Shown in pieces: positions 1 to 9,509 of a stretch of 64,000 nt of DNA. Where the stretch lies: contig NZ_UTKY01000028.1 of NCBI RefSeq assembly GCF_900583165.1, forward strand, positions 1-64,000, read 5' to 3'. The notes under the pieces are model-generated. The model worked only from the letters and a program-made list of their open reading frames with translations. It did no database searches and had not been told where the DNA came from. This stretch comes from Pseudomonas viridiflava (lineage in GTDB: Bacteria; Pseudomonadota; Gammaproteobacteria; Pseudomonadales; Pseudomonadaceae). Made by a program: the position numbers and the translations under genes. Position 1 is the stretch's first letter. The number at the start of each line of letters is the position of its first letter.

Positions 1-64
1 TGAAACGATGCATCGCCGATGGTAGTGTGGGGTTTCCCCATGTGAGAGTAGGTCATCGTCAAGA
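1..64 (+). rRNA. rrf: 5S ribosomal RNA, 3' end only
   Basis: The window opens inside a 5S rRNA gene. The segment with the GGTAGTGTGGGGTTTCCCCA helix and the GAGAGTAGGTCATCGTCAAG tail is the conserved 3' half of Pseudomonas 5S rRNA. The 5' half, and presumably the 16S and 23S genes, lie to the left of the window. The exact 3' end is uncertain by a few bases. A strong intrinsic terminator follows at once, as expected for the end of an rrn operon. Confidence 0.9.
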
Positions 65-75
65 TTAAATTCCAG

Positions 76-112
76 AACCCCTGTTTGCTAACGCAAACAG
101 GGGTTTTGTTTT
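76..112 (+). terminator. Intrinsic terminator of the rRNA operon
   Basis: A perfect 13-bp stem (AACCCCTGTTTGC with GCAAACAGGGGTT) closes a TAAC loop and runs into a T-rich tract. It lies directly after the 5S rRNA end. Confidence 0.92.
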
Positions 113-172
113 GGGCGCGAGAAAATGGAGGCAACCTGTTGCAAGGGAGAAAAATACACGTCCTAGCTGACA

Positions 173-188
173 AAACGGCATGCCGTTT
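173..188. other. 16-bp perfect palindrome upstream of the PBP2 gene
   Basis: AAACGGCATGCCGTTT is a perfect inverted repeat lying between the rRNA terminator and the PBP2 start. It could be an operator half-site pair, but I recognise no regulator for it. Confidence 0.3.
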
Positions 189-304
189 AGGAAATCAATG
201 CAAAGTGTTTCTGCATTTTTGGTATGGTGCAGCACATTTTCACAGGGACTGATCTTTCCTCCGCAGGACGCGGCGTCGACCTTCTTCAACGAGATGCTGT
301 AGAA

Positions 305-2197
305 ATGCCAGAAGCCATTCCCATCAAGGATCACGAAAAAGAAAACCGCCTGGTCAACAAGCGCCTGCTCGCTTGCGCGCTGTTGGTGGTCGGTATCACC
401 TGCGCCCTAGTGGGGCGTATGTACTTCCTGCAGGTCGTACAGTTTGACTACCACTCTACAATTTCCGAAAACAACCGCGTGCATGTATTGCCGATTACAC
501 CTACTCGCGGGCTGATTTATGACCGCAACGGTGTGGTGCTGGCCGACAACCGCCCCAGCTACAACTTGACCATCACCCGCGAACGCACCAACGACCTCAA
601 CGGTGAACTGGACGCCATCGTCAATCTGCTGCACTTGCCCGCCGAAGACCGTGCTGTGTTCGACAAGGCGCTGAAGCAAGCCCGCCACCCCTTCGTCCCG
701 GTGACGCTGTTTTACGAATTGACCGAAGAACAGATTGCCCTGCTGGCCGTCAACGAGTTTCGCCTGCCAGGGGTCGACGTAGAGCCGCAATTTGTCCGGC
801 ACTACCCGCTAGGCGCGCACTTTGCCCACTCCATTGGCTATGTAGGGCGCATCAACGAAAAAGAGTCAAAGGCCCTCGATTCAGTGGAATATCGTGGCAC
901 GCAGTCGATCGGCAAGACCGGTATCGAGCGTTTTTACGAGTCCGAGCTGCACGGTCACGTCGGCTACGAAGAAGTCGAGACCAACGCCCAAGGTCGCGTG
1001 TTGCGGGTGCTGAAGCATACTGATCCGATCCCGGGCAAAAACATCGTACTGAGCCTTGATGTCCACCTTCAGGAGGCGGCGGAAGAAGCCCTCGGTGACC
1101 GCCGTGGTTCAGTAGTAGCGCTTGACCCGCAAACCGGCGAAGTATTAGCCATGGTCAGCAAGCCTAGTTTCGACCCCAACCTGTTTGTGACAGGTATCAG
1201 CTTCAAGGAGTACGCCGCGCTACACGACTCTATCGACCGGCCTCTGTTCAATCGTGTCCTCAGAGGGCTCTACGCCCCAGGCTCCACCATCAAGCCCGAA
1301 GTGGCCATCGCCGGCCTCGACAGCGGCGTCGTCACCGCTCAATCCCGTGTGTTCGACCCCGGTTACTACCAGTTGCCCGACTTCGATCACAAATACCGTA
1401 ACTGGAACCACAGCGGCGACGGCTGGGTAGACATGGATGCGGCCATCATGCGCTCCAACGACACCTACTTTTACGACCTCGCCCACAAATTAGGCATCGA
1501 CCGCCTGCACGACTACCTGGCCGAATTCGGGCTAGGCCAGAAAGTCTCGCTCGACATGTTCGAAGAATCCGCCGGATTGATGCCATCCCAAGCCTGGAAG
1601 CGTGCCACCCGCCGCCAACCCTGGTTCCCTGGCGAAACCGTGATCCTGGGCATTGGCCAGGGCTACATGCAGGTCACGCCGTTACAACTGGCCCAGGCCA
1701 CCGCGCTGATCGCCAACAAAGGCGTGTGGAACCGACCGCACTTGGCCAAGACCATCAACGGCGTGGCCCCGGTGGACGAAAACCCTATGCCCAATGTGGT
1801 GCTTAAGGATCAGCGTGACTGGGAACAGGTCAACCACGGCATGCAGCTCGTGATGCACGACCCACGCGGTATCGCGCGCGCCGCCGCGCAAGGCGCGCAG
1901 TACCGCATTGCCGGCAAGAGCGGTACGGCGCAGGTAGTCGCGATCAAGCAGGGCGAGCGCTATAACCGTAACAAGACCTTGGAGCGCCATCGCGACAACG
2001 CCTTGTTCGTCGGCTTCGCGCCGGCCGAACACCCGAAAATCGTGATCTCGGTGATGATTGAAAACGGCGAGGCGGGTGGTCGTGTAGCAGGTCCAGTAGT
2101 GCGGCAGATCATGGACGCTTGGCTGCTCGATCAGGAAGGCCACTTGAAACCGCAATATGCGACGCCCGTCAAAGTGGCCGGAGAGCCTAAGGTTTGA
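305..2197 (+). CDS. mrdA: Penicillin-binding protein 2 (peptidoglycan D,D-transpeptidase)
   Basis: This is a class B penicillin-binding protein of the elongasome that cross-links peptidoglycan during side-wall growth. The ATG at 305 gives 630 residues, the usual PBP2 length; an upstream in-frame start at 224 would add 27 residues with no family character. One membrane anchor spans about residues 21-42, followed by the PBP dimerisation domain. The transpeptidase motifs are in order: S327-x-x-K330 (STIK), S384-x-N386 (SND) and K538-S-G (KSG in place of the commoner KTG). It stands alone after an rRNA operon, with no rodA or rlmH beside it. It is therefore probably the second PBP2 copy found in fluorescent pseudomonads, not the main mrdA-rodA locus; that part is inference. 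Confidence 0.93.
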   Translation: MPEAIPIKDHEKENRLVNKRLLACALLVVGITCALVGRMYFLQVVQFDYHSTISENNRVHVLPITPTRGLIYDRNGVVLADNRPSYNLTITRERTNDLNGELDAIVNLLHLPAEDRAVFDKALKQARHPFVPVTLFYELTEEQIALLAVNEFRLPGVDVEPQFVRHYPLGAHFAHSIGYVGRINEKESKALDSVEYRGTQSIGKTGIERFYESELHGHVGYEEVETNAQGRVLRVLKHTDPIPGKNIVLSLDVHLQEAAEEALGDRRGSVVALDPQTGEVLAMVSKPSFDPNLFVTGISFKEYAALHDSIDRPLFNRVLRGLYAPGSTIKPEVAIAGLDSGVVTAQSRVFDPGYYQLPDFDHKYRNWNHSGDGWVDMDAAIMRSNDTYFYDLAHKLGIDRLHDYLAEFGLGQKVSLDMFEESAGLMPSQAWKRATRRQPWFPGETVILGIGQGYMQVTPLQLAQATALIANKGVWNRPHLAKTINGVAPVDENPMPNVVLKDQRDWEQVNHGMQLVMHDPRGIARAAAQGAQYRIAGKSGTAQVVAIKQGERYNRNKTLERHRDNALFVGFAPAEHPKIVISVMIENGEAGGRVAGPVVRQIMDAWLLDQEGHLKPQYATPVKVAGEPKV

Positions 2198-2198
2198 C

Positions 2199-2600
2199 TC
2201 AGGCTTTCCACTCGTCCCACGTCTCTACGTCGCAAAAGGCCAGCCAAGGCACATCATGGACTGTCCAAATGTGTGAAGTGGGCCTGACGCAAGGATCATC
2301 ATCCAGCGTCGCCACTCGCACAATTACATGGGGCTGATGCCCTCGCTCGGCCATCAGATGTGAGCCGCAGCGCGAGCAGAAATGTCTGAATTTTCCTGGT
2401 GAAGATTCATACGACGACAACAGGGCCTCCCCCTGTGTCCAACGAAAATGCTCGCGCATCACGCCCGCCGTCGAAGCGAACGCCGCTGCGTGAGCCTTGC
2501 GACAGCTTTGGCAATGGCAGTGGCTGATGGGCATATCCAGACTGTCCAGCTGATACTGCACGGCCTTGCATAAACAACTTCCATGTAGCGATTGAGTCAT
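2199..2600 (-). CDS. GFA-family (CENP-V/Gfa domain) zinc protein
   Basis: This small protein of about 133 residues has the zinc-binding cysteine pattern of the GFA family. CLC comes near the N-terminus, then CHCQSC, then CSRCGSH in the second half. The family was named for glutathione-dependent formaldehyde-activating enzyme, but most bacterial members have no proven reaction. The ATG at 2600 is preferred over the start 16 codons upstream because a GAGG ribosome binding site lies about 8 bases before it and the family N-terminus begins there. It converges with the PBP2 gene, one base away. Confidence 0.85.
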   Translation of the reverse strand: MTQSLHGSCLCKAVQYQLDSLDMPISHCHCQSCRKAHAAAFASTAGVMREHFRWTQGEALLSSYESSPGKFRHFCSRCGSHLMAERGHQPHVIVRVATLDDDPCVRPTSHIWTVHDVPWLAFCDVETWDEWKA

Positions 2601-2749
2601 GGGCTTCGCCTCGAGGGGAGGGGGACAATCTACCTTTCGTAGCCCCATTCGCGCATCAGGTCACTCTGAAGTAAATCGCAACACCACTGCGCAGCCGAAA
2701 AGTTTGCGCATTGTTCGATGTCGCCTACTGTCAATGAAGGAGGTGACTT

Positions 2750-3217
2750 ATGCACGTATTGGATCGCATCGAACGAAAAGTCTTGCTCAACGCTTCACGG
2801 AATCAGGTATGGAAAGCACTGACCAACGCCGAGCAGTTCGGCGAATGGTTCGGCATCGCCCTCAAGGGCAAAACCTTTAATGCGGGGCAAACCCTCGAAG
2901 CACCGATTACTTATCCGGGTTACGAGCATGTGGTCTGGAAGGCCAAGATTGAACGTATCCTGCCGCAAACGCTGTTCTCGTTCTGGTGGCACCCCTTTGC
3001 GGTCGAGCAGGGTGTCGATTACGACCAGGAGACCCCGACCCTGGTGGAATTCACCCTAGAGGACCGCGCCCCGGGCATTCTGCTGCGGGTGGTCGAATCC
3101 GGCTTTGACGCGGTGCCTGAGGCGCGTCGGCAGAAGGCATTCAAAATGAATTCCCGAGGCTGGGACGAGCAGATGGGCAACATCGAAAACTACCTGAATC
3201 ACGAGCGTCGAGCGTGA
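2750..3217 (+). CDS. SRPBCC/AHSA1-domain protein
   Basis: The 155-residue protein has the START-like fold signature of the AHSA1 group: an early VWKALTNAEQFGEWFG segment, a central beta-rich part with FSFWWHPF, and a C-terminal helix beginning at RGWDEQMG. Such proteins bind hydrophobic ligands in a helix-grip cavity. They often pair with ArsR repressors, but none is present here, so the ligand is unknown. The start is fixed by an excellent AAGGAGGTGA ribosome binding site. A stem-loop overlaps its stop codon. Confidence 0.85.
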   Translation: MHVLDRIERKVLLNASRNQVWKALTNAEQFGEWFGIALKGKTFNAGQTLEAPITYPGYEHVVWKAKIERILPQTLFSFWWHPFAVEQGVDYDQETPTLVEFTLEDRAPGILLRVVESGFDAVPEARRQKAFKMNSRGWDEQMGNIENYLNHERRA

Positions 3218-3223
3218 TTCAGG
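3193..3223. terminator. Stem-loop between convergent genes, possible terminator
   Basis: CCTGAATCACG and CGTGATTCAGG form a perfect 11-bp stem around a 9-base loop that includes the stop codon of the upstream gene. No clear T tract follows on either strand, so its termination function is only plausible. Confidence 0.4.
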
Positions 3224-3255
3224 CGGGTATCACGTAGGTGCCCTGTATTGCGTGC

Positions 3256-5493
3256 TTAGAAGTCCACTGACGCGGACAACTTGGCCACACGCGGGTCGCC
3301 TTGGCTCAGGAAACCACCCTGGGCCGATTCCCAGTACTTCGTGTTGGCGACGTTCTCAACGGTAGCGCCCAGCGTGACATCACGCTGCGCAACCTTGAAG
3401 TTGTAGCGCGCACCCACATCGAAACGATTCCACGCCGGCAGGCTCAGGTTGTTCGCCGCGTCGGCGTACTGGCCGCCGGTGCGCAACATACGCCCATTGA
3501 GGCTCACGCCTTGCAGGCCCGGTACGTCCCAATCCACCCCGGCATTGAGTTGGAAGGAGGGAACGCCAATGGCCCGGTTTCCGTCGTTGGCGCCGTTTTG
3601 TGTGTCCTTCAGTTCGGTTTTCATCACCGTCACACCGCCGAGCAAACGCAGGCCGCTGATGGGCTCGCCGAATACGTTGAGTTCCACACCTTTGTTGATT
3701 TGCAAGCCTTCGCGCACGTAACGCGCAGTGTCGTCATCGATAACTTCGGAATAACCCGCTCCAGGCTGTTCGATACGGTAAACACCCAGCGTTGCGCCGT
3801 ATGTGCCCATATCCACCTTCACACCTGCTTCGATTTGCTTGGAGCGTGCGGGCGCATAGACTTGGCCGCCACCTATGACCGTCCGGGTGCCCACTGTGAG
3901 CGGTGACGTCGGGCCCTGGGCCAACCCTTCGATGCGGTTGGCGTAGACCGACACATGTTCCCACGGTTTGAACACGATGCCGTAGACCGGCGTGGTGATC
4001 GACTCGTCATAGTTGGCCGTACGCGTGCCACTCGAGTAGCTGTAACCCTGTACTACCATCTGCTGGCGGCGTGCGCCGACCGTCACGAGCAGGCGGTCAT
4101 CGAAGAAGCCAAACGTGTCGGAGATCGCCGCGCTGCGCACGAAGGTCTTGCCGGTGATTTTTGGATCGTTGAAGTCGGTGCCCGGTGTGTTGCGGGGGTT
4201 ATTCAAGGCGGGCGGCGCCCCGGTCACTGGGTCGTAGATATTGGTTATGGTCTTGTCACTGGCAAATACATACGCGTTACGCGCCTGGGTCCAGATACCT
4301 GTCAGGCCGAAGTTGAGGCGATGGCTGACCGGGCCCGTCTGGAACTTACCGTTCAAGCCGCTCATGACGCTGCTGTTATCTTCTTCGTGGGCAATGGTCG
4401 AGCCGCTGGCGGTGGCATTGCCGAGGTTGTCGGTCAGCGTCACCGACGAATAGCGCCCCATTTCGCGACTGTGCTTGGCCCCGGCGGCCGCGTATGCCGT
4501 CCAGTCATCGTTCAAATCGTACTCGGCGCGCAGCATGCCCAAGGTGTCTTCAAGGTTGGTGCTGCTCCAGCTCGGCGCGTAGTTGGTATCTGCCGAAGGC
4601 GCATCCGGGATATGGGTTGCGGTGCCCGTGAAGACCGAGTTGCGCCCACCATTGATCCGCTGCTTCTGATACACAAAGTCACCGGACAAGCGCAACGCAT
4701 CACCCCGATAGTCCAAGCCCACCGCAAAGAGTTTCGAGCGCTGGCTCTCATCGTCGATGCCGGTATCGCCTTCGCGCTGCGATAGATTGACCCGCGCGCC
4801 AAATCGATTGTCTTCCCCGAAGCGCTGGCCAATGTCCAAATGCTCACCAACCCGGCCGTCGCTGCTGATGTCGGTGCTCAAACGTCGCAGCGGCACATCA
4901 TCGGCGCGCTTGGGTTGCAGGTTGACGGCGCCGCCTATCCCCGAGCCGGTGGGGCTTACGCCGTTGATAAAGGCATTCGGCCCCTTGAACACTTCAACGC
5001 GCTCCAACGCGTCAGTCGAAATAATCTGACGCGGCAGGATGCCGTACAAACCGTTATAGGAAATATCGTCGCCATTGAGCGGCAGGCCGCGAATCATGAA
5101 AGTCTGCGCCTGGTTGGCGTACCCCGATGCCTGACGCACCGACGAGTCATTAAGCAACACATCGCCAACCGTCTCAGCCTGCTGGTCACGAATCAACTGT
5201 TCGGTATAGGAAGACATGCTGAACGGCACATCCATGATGTCTTGGTTGCCCAGTACACCCATTTGACCACCGCGTGCCACCTGGCCGCCGGCATACACCG
5301 GGGGCAGGGCGCTTGGCGCGGGGGCTTCGGCGTTGATGTTGGTGGCGCCCAATTCCAGTGTGTTGCCATCCTGACTGTTGTTCGCGTCCTGCGAGGTGAC
5401 TGGGGTTGCGGCGTGAGCGGTGAGGCTCAGGGAGCAGCAAAGGGCGAGCAAGGTCGGGCGAAACGGCACAGCGAATGGAGTAGGGGTGGGCAT
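3256..5493 (-). CDS. TonB-dependent siderophore receptor
   Basis: This is an outer-membrane ferric-siderophore receptor of 745 residues. The signal peptide covers about residues 1-30 and ends near AHA. No STN signalling domain is present, so it does not look like a sigma-factor transducer. The plug domain begins around the segment with MDVPFSMSSYTEQLI and contains the FKGPNAFINGV region typical of the siderophore receptor family. A 22-strand barrel follows and ends in a terminal aromatic (SASVDF). The ATG at 5493 begins a proper signal peptide; the 40 codons upstream do not. A Fur-box-like sequence lies about 90 bases upstream. The substrate cannot be told from sequence. Confidence 0.92.
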   Translation of the reverse strand: MPTPTPFAVPFRPTLLALCCSLSLTAHAATPVTSQDANNSQDGNTLELGATNINAEAPAPSALPPVYAGGQVARGGQMGVLGNQDIMDVPFSMSSYTEQLIRDQQAETVGDVLLNDSSVRQASGYANQAQTFMIRGLPLNGDDISYNGLYGILPRQIISTDALERVEVFKGPNAFINGVSPTGSGIGGAVNLQPKRADDVPLRRLSTDISSDGRVGEHLDIGQRFGEDNRFGARVNLSQREGDTGIDDESQRSKLFAVGLDYRGDALRLSGDFVYQKQRINGGRNSVFTGTATHIPDAPSADTNYAPSWSSTNLEDTLGMLRAEYDLNDDWTAYAAAGAKHSREMGRYSSVTLTDNLGNATASGSTIAHEEDNSSVMSGLNGKFQTGPVSHRLNFGLTGIWTQARNAYVFASDKTITNIYDPVTGAPPALNNPRNTPGTDFNDPKITGKTFVRSAAISDTFGFFDDRLLVTVGARRQQMVVQGYSYSSGTRTANYDESITTPVYGIVFKPWEHVSVYANRIEGLAQGPTSPLTVGTRTVIGGGQVYAPARSKQIEAGVKVDMGTYGATLGVYRIEQPGAGYSEVIDDDTARYVREGLQINKGVELNVFGEPISGLRLLGGVTVMKTELKDTQNGANDGNRAIGVPSFQLNAGVDWDVPGLQGVSLNGRMLRTGGQYADAANNLSLPAWNRFDVGARYNFKVAQRDVTLGATVENVANTKYWESAQGGFLSQGDPRVAKLSASVDF

Positions 5494-5579
5494 GGTCGAT
5501 CCTGACGGCGGACCGTCAATGGGAGGAAAAGGGCAACAACCGTTGCGCGTCCTCGCTGCGCGGATACGACTCCGGCGCG

Positions 5580-5598
5580 AATGATAGTGATTGTTATT
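5580..5598 (-). promoter_or_regulatory. Putative Fur box for the siderophore receptor
   Basis: Read on the minus strand, AATAACAATCACTATCATT matches about 11 of 19 positions of the Fur consensus GATAATGATAATCATTATC. It sits in the expected promoter region of the receptor gene and between divergently transcribed genes. Confidence 0.5.
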
Positions 5599-5691
5599 AA
5601 CGCGGCGCAACAAATATTTACTCGTTCGGCCTGAGGGTGTGCATAGCCGAGTAGAATCACGCCCTGAGAGCGATTCCTGAGGTGCGGTACG

Positions 5692-8049
5692 GTGGATTTA
5701 CAGCAGGGTTTTGTCCTGACCCGGCATTGGCGCGACACGCCGCAGGGCACGGAGGTCAGCTTCTGGCTGGCGACCGATGCTGGCCCCAGGTTTATCCGCC
5801 TTCCCATGCAGACCTCTGTGGTGTTTATCCCCGAGGCCCACCGTAAGCCGCTGGACTGGCTGCTCAAGGGCGAGCGCGAGATCGAATTGCGCCCGTTGCA
5901 GCTGTGCGACTTTCATCACCGCCCCGTCCTCGGCCTCTACACCCGCCAGCACCGCCAATTGATGGACGTGGAAAAACGCCTGCGCGCTGCGGGTGTGGAT
6001 GTCTACGAAGGCGACGTCCGCCCGCCGGAGCGCTACATGATGGAGCGCTTCATCACCGCGCCCGTGTGGTTTGGCGGCACTGCGCAGGCTGATGGCACGC
6101 TCACGCAAGCGCAGATGAAACCCGCGCCTGAGTATCGACCACCGCTGAAACTGGTGTCCCTCGACATCGAGACCACCGCCCAGGGCGACCTGTATTCCAT
6201 CGCCCTCGAAGGCTGCGGCGAGCGCCAGGTGTACATGCTCGGCCCACCCAATAAAACCGACGCGGTCAACTTCAAGCTCGACTACTGCGACACCCGCGCC
6301 CAGTTGCTTGAACGCCTCAACCAGTGGATCGCCACCTTCGACCCCGACGCGATCATTGGCTGGAACCTGGTGCAGTTTGACCTGCGGGTACTCCACGAAC
6401 ACGCCCAACGCCTCAATGTGCCGTTGCTGCTCGGCCGTGGCGCCGAGCCCATGGCTTGGCGCGAACATGGCAGCCGCAGCCACTACTTTGCGGCAGCGGC
6501 GGGGCGGCTGATCATCGACGGCATCGAAGCCCTGCGCTCGGCCACTTGGAGCTTCGAATCCTTCAGCCTGGAAAACGTCGCGCAAACCCTGCTGGGCGAG
6601 GGCAAGGACATTTCCACGCCGTACCAGCGCATGGACGAAATCAACCGCATGTTTGCCGAGGACAAGCCCGCCTTGGCGCGCTACAACCTCAAGGACTGCG
6701 AGCTGGTCACGCGCATTTTCGCCAAGACCGAACTGCTCACATTCTTACTGGAGCGGGCCAGCGTTACCGGGCTGCCGGCGGATCGCAACGGGGGCTCCGT
6801 TGCGGCGTTTACTCACCTGTACATGCCGCTGATGCACCGCCAAGGCTTCGTCGCGCCCAACCTGGGGGACAAACCCCCCGAGGCCAGCCCCGGCGGCTTC
6901 GTCATGGACTCACGCCCCGGCCTCTACGAATCGGTGCTGGTGCTCGATTACAAAAGCCTCTACCCGTCGATCATCCGTAGCTTTCTCATCGACCCGGTGG
7001 GGCTGATCGAAGGCCTCAAATACCCCGACGACAACGACTCGGTGGAAGGCTTTCGCGGCGCACGGTTTTCCCGCACCCGGCATTGCTTGCCGTCCATCGT
7101 CGAGCGGGTTTCCGAAGGCCGTGAAGAGGCCAAGCGCGAACACAACGCGCCGCTGTCCCAAGCGTTGAAAATCATCATGAACGCCTTCTACGGCGTGCTC
7201 GGCTCCAGCGGTTGCCGCTTCTTTGATACGCGCCTGGCGTCGTCCATCACGATGCGTGGCCACCAGATCATGCGCCAGACCCGCGAGCTGGTTGAGGCCA
7301 AGGGCTTTGAGGTGATCTACGGCGATACCGACTCCACCTTCGTCTGGCTCGGCGGCGCCCATACGCAGGAGGACGCCAGCCGCATCGGCCGCGACCTGGT
7401 GCAGCACGTCAACGACTGGTGGCGCGAGCACCTGCACAGCGAATATGGCCTGAAAAGCGCCCTTGAATTGCAATATGAAACCCACTTCAGCCGCTTCCTG
7501 ATGCCCACCATTCGCGGCGCGGAGGAGGGCAGTAAAAAGCGCTACGCCGGCCTGGTCAGGCGCAGCGATGGCACAGAAGAGATGGTCTACAAGGGCCTCG
7601 AAACCGTGCGCAGCGACTGGTCGCCCCTGGCCCGGCGGTTCCAGCAGGAGCTTTACCAGCGCATCTTCCACCGCCAACCGCATCAAGACTATATCCGCGA
7701 CTACGTACGCCGCACCCTCAGCGGTGAGTTCGACGAATTGTTGATCTACCGCAAACGCCTGCGCCGCCGCCTCGACGACTACGAACGCAACGTGCCACCC
7801 CACGTGCGCGCCGCACGCTTGGCCGATGACTATAACGACCGCTTGGGCCGCCCGCGCCAATACCAGCGCGGTGGCTGGATCAGCTACGTGATCAGCGTCA
7901 ACGGCCCCGAGCCGTTGGAAGTGCGCCAAGCGCCCATCGACTACGATCATTACGTCACCCGCCAATTACAGCCGGTGGCCGATGCGATCCTGCCGTTTGT
8001 GGATGACGACTTCAGCACCCTGGTCGGTGGGCAAATGGGTTTGTTCTAA
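5692..8049 (+). CDS. polB: DNA polymerase II (family B)
   Basis: This family B polymerase handles replication restart and lesion bypass. Its 785 residues match E. coli Pol II (783). The N-terminal domain is followed by a 3'-5' exonuclease with Exo I residues D158 and E160 (LDIETT). The polymerase catalytic motifs are DYKSLYPS with D419 and YGDTDS with D545 and D547. The proofreading exonuclease and the polymerase therefore both look intact. The start is a GTG with a GAGGTG ribosome binding site. In E. coli the gene is SOS-induced, but no LexA-like CTG-N10-CAG site is obvious upstream here. Confidence 0.96.
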   Translation: MDLQQGFVLTRHWRDTPQGTEVSFWLATDAGPRFIRLPMQTSVVFIPEAHRKPLDWLLKGEREIELRPLQLCDFHHRPVLGLYTRQHRQLMDVEKRLRAAGVDVYEGDVRPPERYMMERFITAPVWFGGTAQADGTLTQAQMKPAPEYRPPLKLVSLDIETTAQGDLYSIALEGCGERQVYMLGPPNKTDAVNFKLDYCDTRAQLLERLNQWIATFDPDAIIGWNLVQFDLRVLHEHAQRLNVPLLLGRGAEPMAWREHGSRSHYFAAAAGRLIIDGIEALRSATWSFESFSLENVAQTLLGEGKDISTPYQRMDEINRMFAEDKPALARYNLKDCELVTRIFAKTELLTFLLERASVTGLPADRNGGSVAAFTHLYMPLMHRQGFVAPNLGDKPPEASPGGFVMDSRPGLYESVLVLDYKSLYPSIIRSFLIDPVGLIEGLKYPDDNDSVEGFRGARFSRTRHCLPSIVERVSEGREEAKREHNAPLSQALKIIMNAFYGVLGSSGCRFFDTRLASSITMRGHQIMRQTRELVEAKGFEVIYGDTDSTFVWLGGAHTQEDASRIGRDLVQHVNDWWREHLHSEYGLKSALELQYETHFSRFLMPTIRGAEEGSKKRYAGLVRRSDGTEEMVYKGLETVRSDWSPLARRFQQELYQRIFHRQPHQDYIRDYVRRTLSGEFDELLIYRKRLRRRLDDYERNVPPHVRAARLADDYNDRLGRPRQYQRGGWISYVISVNGPEPLEVRQAPIDYDHYVTRQLQPVADAILPFVDDDFSTLVGGQMGLF

Positions 8050-8073
8050 ACGCTACGAAGGGAGGAATGCGCC

Positions 8074-8706
8074 ATGTACACGCTCTACGGTATCGACGAG
8101 TCCGGCTCCTGCATGATCGAAATCGCGTTGCAGCGCTGCGCCGTGCCTTGGCGCCGTATAGATGCGGCCTCTTGGGCTGAGGGCGAGGGCAGCGATGAGC
8201 TGCTGCGCATCAACCCGCTTAAACAGGTGCCCACCCTGGTCACCCCGGATGGCGAGGTGCTGACTGAAAGCAGCGCGATACTCATCTACCTTGGCCTTGA
8301 GTACCCCAACGCCGACCTGCTGGCCGGCAACCGTGCGCAAATCATCCGTGGCCTGGTGTACATCGCCGCCAATTGCTACTCGGCCATCGGCATCATCGAC
8401 TACCCGCAACGTTGGCTAGGCGACGTCAATGAAACCGTGCAGGCGCAATTGGTCACCGGTACCCGCCGCTACCTGCACCAGGCTTGGGTGGTGTTTGCCG
8501 ACCAGTTCGCCGAGCAACTGTTTGCACCCAACGGCGTGCCGAATGCGCTGGGCCTCATGGCGGCGGCGGTGTCGCGCTGGGACGAGGCTCGAGAGGCGTT
8601 GAATGGCTTGGCGCCGGGCTTTGCGCAAAGCCTGACGCAGGTGGATGCCGACCCCATTGTGGCCCCCGTATTTGCTCGGCATTGGCCTGAGTGGAAGCTT
8701 TCATGA
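8074..8706 (+). CDS. Glutathione S-transferase family protein
   Basis: The 210-residue protein has the N-terminal thioredoxin-like domain of GSTs, including the conserved cis-proline segment VPTL and the TESSAIL glutathione-binding stretch around residues 65-72, followed by an all-helical domain. Substrate and activity are not predictable. It starts 24 bases after polB behind a GGGAGG ribosome binding site, so it may be cotranscribed with polB. Confidence 0.88.
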   Translation: MYTLYGIDESGSCMIEIALQRCAVPWRRIDAASWAEGEGSDELLRINPLKQVPTLVTPDGEVLTESSAILIYLGLEYPNADLLAGNRAQIIRGLVYIAANCYSAIGIIDYPQRWLGDVNETVQAQLVTGTRRYLHQAWVVFADQFAEQLFAPNGVPNALGLMAAAVSRWDEAREALNGLAPGFAQSLTQVDADPIVAPVFARHWPEWKLS

Positions 8707-8871
8707 TGTTTCCGCAATCTGTGGAAACAATCACCGTCAACCCCACCCAAGCCCTTGCGTAGCGGGCGTGCTGGCCTACGCTTTCTTGAAGTGCTGTAGG
8801 AATCATCCTTGAATTTGACTGTCGCAGACATGAAACTCAAGAACCCTGCATGGAATTCAAAGGAGGTGCGC

Positions 8872-9447
8872 ATGCTCATCCGGTCGCTGACCCTGGCTAC
8901 CTTGATGGCTTTTACGGGGCCGCTGTTGGCCGCGGATGATATCAACCCGCTCAAGCAGGACCTGGGCAAGGCCCGTCCATTGGTTGTGGTGGAGCTTGAT
9001 TCCGGTAACGCCACCTTGGCGACCCTCCAGAAGCAATTGGACGAACCTGCCAACAAGCAGGCGTTTGAACAACGCAACATGGTGTTCTACACCGTGAAGT
9101 TCGGCAGCATCGGTGCCGAAGGGGAAAAGTTCGCCAAAGAAGCAAAAGACAACAAAAAGCTCACGCCGCCTGAAACCAACGCCCTGATCCGTGCCCTCAA
9201 GCTCGGCGCCGGCAGCGGCACCAAAGTGATTCTGGTGGGCAAGGACGGAGAGAAGAAACTCGAGAAGACCGTGCCACCGGATACCCTCGACCTCAAAGAG
9301 TTCTTCACCACCATCGACCAGATGCCGATGGCTGAAAAAGAAGCGGCCGCTGCCGCAGAACCGGAGCCAGCTGCCCCCGCGCCGGCCAAAGGCGCCAAAC
9401 CGGTTAAACCGGGCAGCAAGCCAGCGCCACAACAACTCGACGATTGA
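8872..9447 (+). CDS. Exported DUF4174-like protein
   Basis: The 191-residue protein begins with a signal peptide (about residues 1-21, ending PLLAADD). A central alpha/beta region reads like DUF4174 or a degenerate thioredoxin-like fold, with no CxxC. The C-terminal tail after about residue 150 is rich in Ala, Pro, Glu and Lys and is probably disordered. The ATG at 8872 has a near-perfect AAGGAGGTG site; the longer frame from 8809 lacks one and would bury the signal peptide. Its function is unknown; a periplasmic location is inferred. Confidence 0.75.
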   Translation: MLIRSLTLATLMAFTGPLLAADDINPLKQDLGKARPLVVVELDSGNATLATLQKQLDEPANKQAFEQRNMVFYTVKFGSIGAEGEKFAKEAKDNKKLTPPETNALIRALKLGAGSGTKVILVGKDGEKKLEKTVPPDTLDLKEFFTTIDQMPMAEKEAAAAAEPEPAAPAPAKGAKPVKPGSKPAPQQLDD

Positions 9448-9476
9448 CCCGATCCAACCTGAGCGTTAGATCTACT

Positions 9477-9503
9477 GTGGGCGGGGCGGTGCGCCCCTCC
9501 CAC
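9477..9503. repeat. GC-rich hairpin between convergent genes
   Basis: GTGGGCGGGGCG and CGCCCCTCCCAC pair with one mismatch around a short loop. It looks like a single REP-type palindrome or a bidirectional terminator between the DUF4174-like gene and pslL. Confidence 0.5.
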
Positions 9504-9509
9504 TAAGGT

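Noticed and set aside
5614..5691. Looked for a LexA (SOS) box upstream of polB
   Set aside because: No CTG-N10-CAG palindrome is present, so SOS control cannot be claimed.
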